DNA of 64,000 nt from Dromaius novaehollandiae (lineage: Eukaryota > Chordata > Aves > Casuariiformes > Dromaiidae): NCBI RefSeq assembly GCF_036370855.1, contig NC_088117.1:62001-126000 (forward strand). Direction: 5' to 3'. Positions 57,661 to 64,000 of the stretch are shown here, piece after piece. The notes under the pieces are model-generated. The model made no database searches. It saw only the letters and a list, made by a program, of their open reading frames with translations, and was not told the origin of the DNA. The translations under genes were made by a program, and so were the position numbers. Each line of letters begins with the position of its first letter. The stretch's first letter is position 1.

Positions 57661-60600
57661 AAATGCAGGTTTTTCCTAGGCTTGCATCTCTCCTCTCGCC
57701 TCTGGGTTTGGGGCAAACTAGGCGGTTTCGCCTTATTTCTTAGTAAAGCGAGCGCTTTCCCAGCTCCCCTGCAACATCCGAGCACCTGCTCGGCCAGCGC
57801 GCTGGCCCTTGCTGCCCTTTGGGGGCATTCTGTTGCTCTGTGTTCAGGTTAATAATATATTTGCTGCTAAAATGCAAATCGGGACACAAGTTCCCAGATA
57901 ACGTGCTTTTGCCCCCCTGCTTCGAAGGACTTGGTCTGCCCTCACGCTCAGGGTAAGCAGATGGCTGCCGTGATGCCGTTGCCGAGTCCTGGGTCGCTGT
58001 CGATGGCTGAACGTGGCCTCAGACCCCAGTGGGGAGAGCGGGAGGCCGGCAGGGGAGGAGGGGATGCTGCCGTGAGCTTTTGGTACAAAGTTTAACCTCT
58101 GAAGTGTGAGTGCATCTTCCTGTATGGTGAAAATACCATGAGGAGTGACTAATGTTTCCGGTTCCCTTGTGAGGTTCTTCTCTTCTGCGCCACCTGTGAG
58201 TACTGAGCTGCCGTTTTGATTGTCAGGGAAAGCTGCCACGGCAACGTAACTCGAAATCATCCGTTAGGGATCGGTTGTCTGCACGGTGGGACATCTCTTT
58301 TTCCGCTTATGAGTTATACCATTGCGCAGATAGAAAATTTAAAATTAGCTCTTTTTCTCTTCCTCTGGAACTCCATTTGCCTATCAATGCTCCCAAGAAT
58401 CAGTCTAGCAGAGAAACACAGCCTTAATTCTGGCAATATAAAGACCTCGGCATTGCTCCTCACTGTTGTCTTTTGGGGGCAAACTGCGCGTTCTAAGCAA
58501 AAGTCCTAACACGCATCAGGCAGAAGCAGTAGCAGCAGCTGCCTGTCTTCGGTGATGATTATTGTGGCAACTCACTTGATAGAGGGTAGTAGTTTTCAGG
58601 TTTTGTTGATTGGGCTGAATTTGCATTGGTGACCTAGAAATGAAAGTCTCCACGGCACCATCCTCTGACGAGGCCTTAGGGAAGTTACTTAGCACTTTTC
58701 ACCTTTTTTCTTTCAAACTAAGAATAGTCATAGTTTATTCAAACTAAGAATAGTCATAGTTTATGCTACAGAATACCAGGGCTACTTTGTTCTCCATAGG
58801 GTTCATCCTATCCCTTCAGTTATGCTTTTATTAAAGACAAGCTATATGATTGATTAGGATATTTAGGTGATTTAATTTGAAGAGAAATAACACTGAAGAC
58901 ACATAAATGCCTTTAATAAAGCATTTAAGGAATTGAGGTTTTGATTTAAATGGGAATTTTTTTCAATTACAAAATTTTGATTAATTTCTATAAAACGTCC
59001 CCCAAATGTCTGTCTTTTTGCTTAAAAATAATGGATACCTTAAAGTGTTTGTGGCTACAATCAATCACGATTGATCAAATTTTAATCAAAATCCATCAGA
59101 TGAGTGGGCTGATAGTTAAGGATTTCTTCACTGAAGACAAAAGGCATTATGGACAAGCTTTTGACTTAGCGTCTGTCACCTTGATACAGTTCAGCACTAT
59201 GTTTACGTACGATACGATGTTTTTTCAGAACTTTCTACTGAGGGTCAGAAGTGCCAGTTTTAGAGTAGCAATCGAATTTATCTTTTTAGCAAGTAGTGCA
59301 CAAAGGTGTAATCTCCAGGGACTTCACCTGCAGCTGGAAATTAAAGACCTTATGGCAGGGCTGAAGACACATGAGATCAGCAATAAACATATATCGTTTT
59401 ATTTAAATATTATAATTATTTTATTTATTATACATCTTTAGTTATATTTTATTTATAGTATATTGTTAATTGTATTTTATTTATTATATTTTATTAATTA
59501 TATTTTAAATAAATATAATTGTATTTAATACAAAATTATGTTGACTACTCACTGCAGACTGCATTTTATTGTACTTTAAGAGTATGGGTTGTTAGGTTGA
59601 GGGTGAGTAAAATTCATCAGAAGGTAGGGGTTGGGCATTTATTTGAGTGATAGCTCTTTCTCCAAGCAGAGTTTTGTCATTTGGAAGTAGGAATATTCTC
59701 TATGTGTGGAGGTTCTTTCCTTCTGTAATGAAAAAATTGATTTATAAGCATGTTAGCTAGGTGTTTTTCGTTTGGTTTTACTGGGTTTTATGTATTCGGC
59801 TGCTTGTTTTTTAGCAAAATATGTGTTTTCATGGCTATGCTGAATGCCCTGTTTTGTCGGATGCAAAATTTCCCAACCAAATGTGTATTGGGATACAGGT
59901 CTTTGTGAGAGGTGTTGAACACTGATAGGTCTTGGTTTAGCCTGCATCATTTGGCAACATATCAATGATATAAACACTGCTAAAATAGTATGATCTTCCA
60001 TCATGATTGCTACATGATGGAAGAGCTGCTGTGGCAACTGGTAAAATCTTGGTGGAGTTTTGAAGACAGTGACTACAGTGAAGTTGAGATTTTGCCTAGT
60101 CTTTCTTAACTGTATAACAGTTTCATCCTCAGTTTCCTGCACCATGTTAGTGCTGCTCTGTTACATTAAGGAGGCAATTAAAAATTCATTTCTGTCCTCT
60201 GAACGGTATCATTCTTACTGTCCCTTCTCTTTGTGGTGGATTACAGAGATACACGGGACAGTTGTACATGGACCATCGCCATGGGAAAGGGATATGCTAC
60301 TGGCCTGATGGTTCCAAATTCATTGGAGCGTTTTATCTCAGCCACGTAGAAGGCTATGGGACTTGGGAATGGAAGGACGGCAGAAAATTTCAGGTAACTG
60401 GAAAAATGTTGTGCTGTTACCATGATTTCCCTGCCTTTCAAAGTCAGCATGAGTACAGGAAAATTTGAGTGGTTTTTTTTTCAGGCAGCTCCATTAGTGT
60501 TTGGGTTGTTTAGAGCAAAAGTGTCATGCCTCAGTCTCCAGTAAGCTAGATTGCTCTCTTGAACTACTCAACTTCTACTGTACACAACTTTTGCTTAGGG

Positions 60601-63600
60601 AAATATTGAAGGAGATAATGTGATATTGCCTGTCTAGAACTGAAAATCTGATGCCTGGAAGAGTGTCTTTTTCCAGTTTCTAATGTAGAAGTCTTCAGTA
60701 TTTACTCCCCTTGCTAGATGAAGAACTCATTAGCTAGTCAGTACTCTCAACAGACATATTAAGAAGCCAGCAATATGAAACTGAAAAATACTGCATTTGA
60801 AGAAACTGTGGAGACAAAGAGCATTCTGGAGTATCGAGATAGCTAGTTGTCTCTTTTGTATCATTTCCAGGCCTGCTGCTACTAGTAGAAGCTAGAAAAC
60901 TTGTTTTCTAAGAGTTTATAATTCTTTGTTTTCAAAGAAGAAGGAGGTGTATCTGAAAAGTGCCCAGCGTAGGGCAGCCCTCCCCTCATACTGATACATG
61001 GGTATCTCTGCAATAGGAAACAGTGCTTCATCAGATAATCCAAAAGATATAACAAAACAACATACAGCCTTTGCATTAAGTTGGCCAACAAGAACATAAC
61101 ATTCTTGCTGAATGTTGATAATGTGGCACTAATTATGGATTTCGGAGAACTTTAATTTGAATAGATCATGTATAATCTGAAACTAAGGGAAAAATAGAAC
61201 ACCCTCAGGTTATAATCAAACTTGAAATTTTATTCTTGCCAGTCATAGTGCTTTTTCCTGGTTCTTTATCTCCATAGCTAAACAGTTCAATGAGTGAAGC
61301 AGTTAATTTGTGTTCCAAATAGCTGTTTTGAGGTTGTGATAGCCTTGTGTGAATATGCCTTGAATCAGAATCCTGCTCAGGCTAAAATCTACGTGAAATT
61401 TCATCTAAACATAACATCCCAATGTAGTTAAATTTAGGGCCTTCCACTGTTCTTGTACTGGAAAAGTTAATGTGTTTGTCATTAAATGAATCAAACTGAC
61501 TGTGAAGGCTTTGTAGTACAGAATGGCTTCAGCAGTTATTACTCTGCCAATAAGAAATGGACCAATAAGATGCAGGCAGAACAGTTGAGATAGAAGCCAG
61601 ACTTTAATTGTATAACTTGTTTGATCTCTGATTGATACTAACGAGCTTACTCGTTTCTTAAGGGGCTGTACAAATCTGATGAGCGATTTGGACCGGGAAT
61701 TGAGAGCTATCCAGATGGCTGTCAGGATGTTGGCTTGTGGCTGAGGAATCATCTAATTAAACTGTGTACTGAAGTACCTGGTTATTTTTCTGTCTCGGAT
61801 CATCCAGAACACTTCAGATATGTTGATGCCAGTTCTCAAAGGAAGTATATTTCTGTTGAGGGGGACCCATTTCTCCGTAGCTATAAACGTCTCCCCTTTG
61901 ATGACAAGGATATTTTGCCTGAAGGAGTTTTTGCCTATTCCCATAACACAGATCATCTTACTTTGACTTGCACCTTTCTGAAAGAGTGTGATGCTTCATA
62001 TTTTCAGAATACCTCCAAGCTGCCTGAGGAAGAACCTTGGCCTGTTGCAAATGTAACCCCCTTACTGGTCAGAATGCAGATGCATGTTTATAAGCACAGG
62101 TAGCTGTTGATCATTTGTTTTTTATGTATGGATTTTTATAAATCATATCTATTATTTTCAAATATAAGTTGCATGATTGCAGCTGCTCTCCAAAAGTTTT
62201 TTTTATAGTCTTGAGATGACAGGTTGCCAATGAGGAATTTTTTAAATGAAACAAACAATTTGCGATACCAATGGTACCTTTCTGTGGTTGTCTTAACTCT
62301 TATTCTACTTCAAGGCTATAGAAAACATGCTGCAGCAAGTCTGCAGCTACTTGTAACTGCCCACTGAGCCTTAGGTTTATGTGTAGCTTGATACTTGTAC
62401 ATGGAGATGTTCTTTGGGCAGGCAGAGTATGTTTTGGTTTGCTTTGTTGCTGGGAACACGTGCCACATGTGTGTATTTTATAGCCATAGCTAAAGCTGGT
62501 TATATAAATCAGATACTAAACAGATATGAATGTGCATGCTAAATATTCTGTTTGTAGAAACACTTGGCAGTTAGATTTTGCTTTCTAATTTTATAGGTGT
62601 TGGATGGCTGGATATTTATGGACTCTTCTGTAGCCAAAATCTGTGTGCTGCTGCCAGCAGCCCCTAGACTAGTTTGCCTTTCTGCCTGTAATTTAAGCAA
62701 ACTTATACTATCTGAAATAGTTCTTAAAATGATAGCTGTTCATATTTTTGCATCTTACCCAGCAGCATGTTTTGCTCTTGATGTGTTTTTTCTTTAATTG
62801 CATTAGCGGCCTAAGAGTACCTAGCTGCTTAAATGCATCAGTGCTTTTTTCTCCTTTGCTAGGTTCTGTGAAGCAGAGTTTACTTCAGACGTCAACTTCA
62901 TTCTCAGTGGAGTCCGCAGTACTTATGGGCCTCCAGGCCCCAAAGAACTTGCCTCAGAGCAGTTAATTCAGAAAGCGGCAAAAGGAGACTTTGATGGGGT
63001 CTATACGATTCTGAGGGATGAGCTTGCTCATCCGGACGTAGCAGACAAACATGGATACACAGCACTTGCTGCTGCCGCTGTAAGACTCTGAGAATGACTC
63101 TTTACCATATGATGAGAAATTCCTGGTGTAGTAGCCTGGATTAGATTTTTCTCTTGTTCCATTACATAGTAAGTGTGAAGGGAATGTTCAGTAAACAACA
63201 AAAGAGCAGGTGTGGCATGAGGAATATCTGTAATGAATGGTATCATGCCAAACCCCACAGTAAATAATAATCTACAAAAAGAAGCACTTCAGTAAACATT
63301 AGAGATTATTTCAGCTGTCAAGTTTGTTTTCCGTTTGTGATTATGCAGTGGACTAGATCTGCGTTCTTGGGTATGACCCTGTCCTTATTACTGTTTTTTT
63401 CTTGTCCAGTCGTAATCACATTCAGACAGGGTTATTTTGTTTTTGCTGGCAAGGGGTGGTGGTTAGAAACTGTGCATGCATGACTTGCTGTAGGGGAGGA
63501 TGACCTCCCCTTTTCTTTGTGCCCTTTTCAGCTACCTGAATAGCTGGCATTCATTGTAAAGTCCAGCAAAATTTAGATAATAATTTAGGGCACTATATTT

Positions 63601-64000
63601 CCCCTACAGTCATCTCAATCACTTTTAGCCTCTTTCTGTGTGTGAATCCTCACTGAGTTCCTGTGAAATCTGGTAGAAATTGTTATAAAAAAGAGAGGAA
63701 GGTCAGGGATATACTTGAGGATGCTCCAAGGTACACATTCTGAACCCCGTAAGACATGGTTCAGTATCGCGTTTTTATTGTGTGGCAAATATAAACCTGA
63801 ATTAGTTCAACAGTGTTGGCTGTCACTACTTTCAAACTGCTGCCTATTCTTTCCATGTAGAAATCTGCAAGTGCGTGAGTGTATGTGCAAGTACAGATGT
63901 TTACAAAATAAAATAACATCCTGAAGCATTTTCTCCTCTACAGGTTAATTCCCACAACGATATTGTCAATCTTCTTCTCGATAGTGGAGCTGATGTGAAT
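57367..64000 (+). CDS. ANKMY1: ANKMY1 5' part (MORN and first ankyrin exons), runs off the window
   Basis: Exons: 57367-57468, 60247-60393, 61663-62099, 62863-63079 and 63944-64000 (cut by the window end). Phases agree: 0-0, 0-0, 0-2, 2-0, 0. The first exon starts at an ideal Kozak context (GCCGCCGCCATGG) and encodes a Glu/Gly/Ala-rich leader. Exon 2 carries MORN repeats. Exon 3 continues with [19 protein letters not shown] and the ANKMY1-specific linker. Exons 4-5 enter the ankyrin block. No stops or frameshifts. Other vertebrate ANKMY1 proteins have the same order. A small exon between 57,468 and 60,247 could be missing from this model. The exons here do not overlap those at 1-20 kb: they are the complementary half of the protein. 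Confidence 0.9.
58713..58764 (+). repeat. 26-bp perfect tandem duplication
   Basis: The unit tcaaactaagaatagtcata plus gtttat is present twice in succession in the first ANKMY1 intron. Confidence 0.9.
59390..59545 (+). repeat. AT-rich low-complexity tract
   Basis: About 150 bp built from attttatttatta and tattttatt units, almost free of G and C, in the first ANKMY1 intron. Likely to melt easily and vary in length. Confidence 0.85.
60247..60393 (+). CDS. ANKMY1: ANKMY1 exon, MORN repeats
   Basis: 49 codons, phase 0-0. Two MORN motifs: [21 protein letters not shown] and [20 protein letters not shown] (each 20-21 residues; YxGxxxxxxxxGxGxxxxxDG pattern). Donor CAG/GTAACT. MORN repeats often mediate membrane or protein binding. 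Confidence 0.93.
61663..62099 (+). CDS. ANKMY1: ANKMY1 exon, MORN end and linker
   Basis: 437 nt, acceptor TTTCTTAAG, donor CACAG/GTAGCT. Begins with a third MORN-like motif ([19 protein letters not shown]) and continues with a long linker ([20 protein letters not shown]) found in vertebrate ANKMY1. Confidence 0.92.
62863..63079 (+). CDS. ANKMY1: ANKMY1 exon, first ankyrin repeat
   Basis: 217 nt, acceptor TTTGCTAG, donor GCT/GTAAGA. Contains [20 protein letters not shown] and the ankyrin start [12 protein letters not shown]. Confidence 0.93.
63944..64000 (+). CDS. ANKMY1: ANKMY1 exon, ankyrin repeat, cut by the window end
   Basis: Acceptor CTCTACAG. The 19 codons visible read [19 protein letters not shown], a canonical ankyrin helix pair, and complete the repeat begun in the previous exon. 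Confidence 0.92.

Noticed and set aside
56868..57852. Open frames of 129-291 codons around the ANKMY1 promoter
   Set aside because: Low-complexity by-products of the CpG island. Only the frame from ATG 57,367 to 57,468 has a Kozak start, a donor and matching phase.
1..64000. tRNA, rRNA, CRISPR, operon or prokaryotic features
   Set aside because: The window is eukaryotic and I saw no cloverleaf, rRNA or spaced-repeat array while reading both strands.

Overview
The window looks like a bird nuclear genome. It has spliced vertebrate genes with long introns and GT/AG junctions, several 5'-truncated CR1 LINEs of the avian/sauropsid type, avian-style endogenous retroviruses (ERVs), and two CpG-island promoters. 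Coding content was read exon by exon. Most long open frames inside the CpG islands and repeats are not genes.

Layout. (1) 1-20.1 kb, plus strand: the 3' half of ANKMY1 (MORN/ankyrin/MYND protein). Eleven exons run in unbroken phase through the ankyrin repeats and the MYND zinc finger to a Lys/Arg-rich C-terminus. A minus-strand CR1 lies in one intron and a GGGAATAGA-like minisatellite in another. (2) 20.7-24.4 kb: two plus-strand CR1 pieces. (3) 27.3-33.4 kb, minus strand: a CCDC81-like gene (paired HU-like domain, then a charged coiled-coil region), eleven exons, first exon not found. (4) 33.9-38.4 kb, minus strand: a betaretrovirus-like provirus shrunk to LTR-integrase-LTR, followed by a decayed gammaretrovirus-like fragment. 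(5) 40.1-44.3 kb, minus strand: an apparently complete 12-exon gene for a 349-residue single-pass type I membrane protein that I do not recognise. Five of its ectodomain exons are exactly 72 nt and phase 1-1, and they arose by tandem duplication. (6) 45.0-53.2 kb, plus strand: a gammaretrovirus-like provirus with both LTRs. Gag and pol sit in one reading frame broken mainly by in-frame stops, and env is mostly deleted. (7) 57.4-64 kb, plus strand: CpG-island promoter and the first exons of ANKMY1 (MORN, linker, first ankyrin repeat), running off the window end.

The main structural puzzle is that the 3' half of ANKMY1 lies upstream of an ANKMY1 5' half on the same strand, with about 37 kb and two minus-strand genes between them. 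This fits a head-to-tail tandem duplication, a local rearrangement, or an assembly mis-join. The sequence alone cannot decide. The best candidate for something undescribed is the repeat-exon membrane protein gene at 40.1-44.3 kb.
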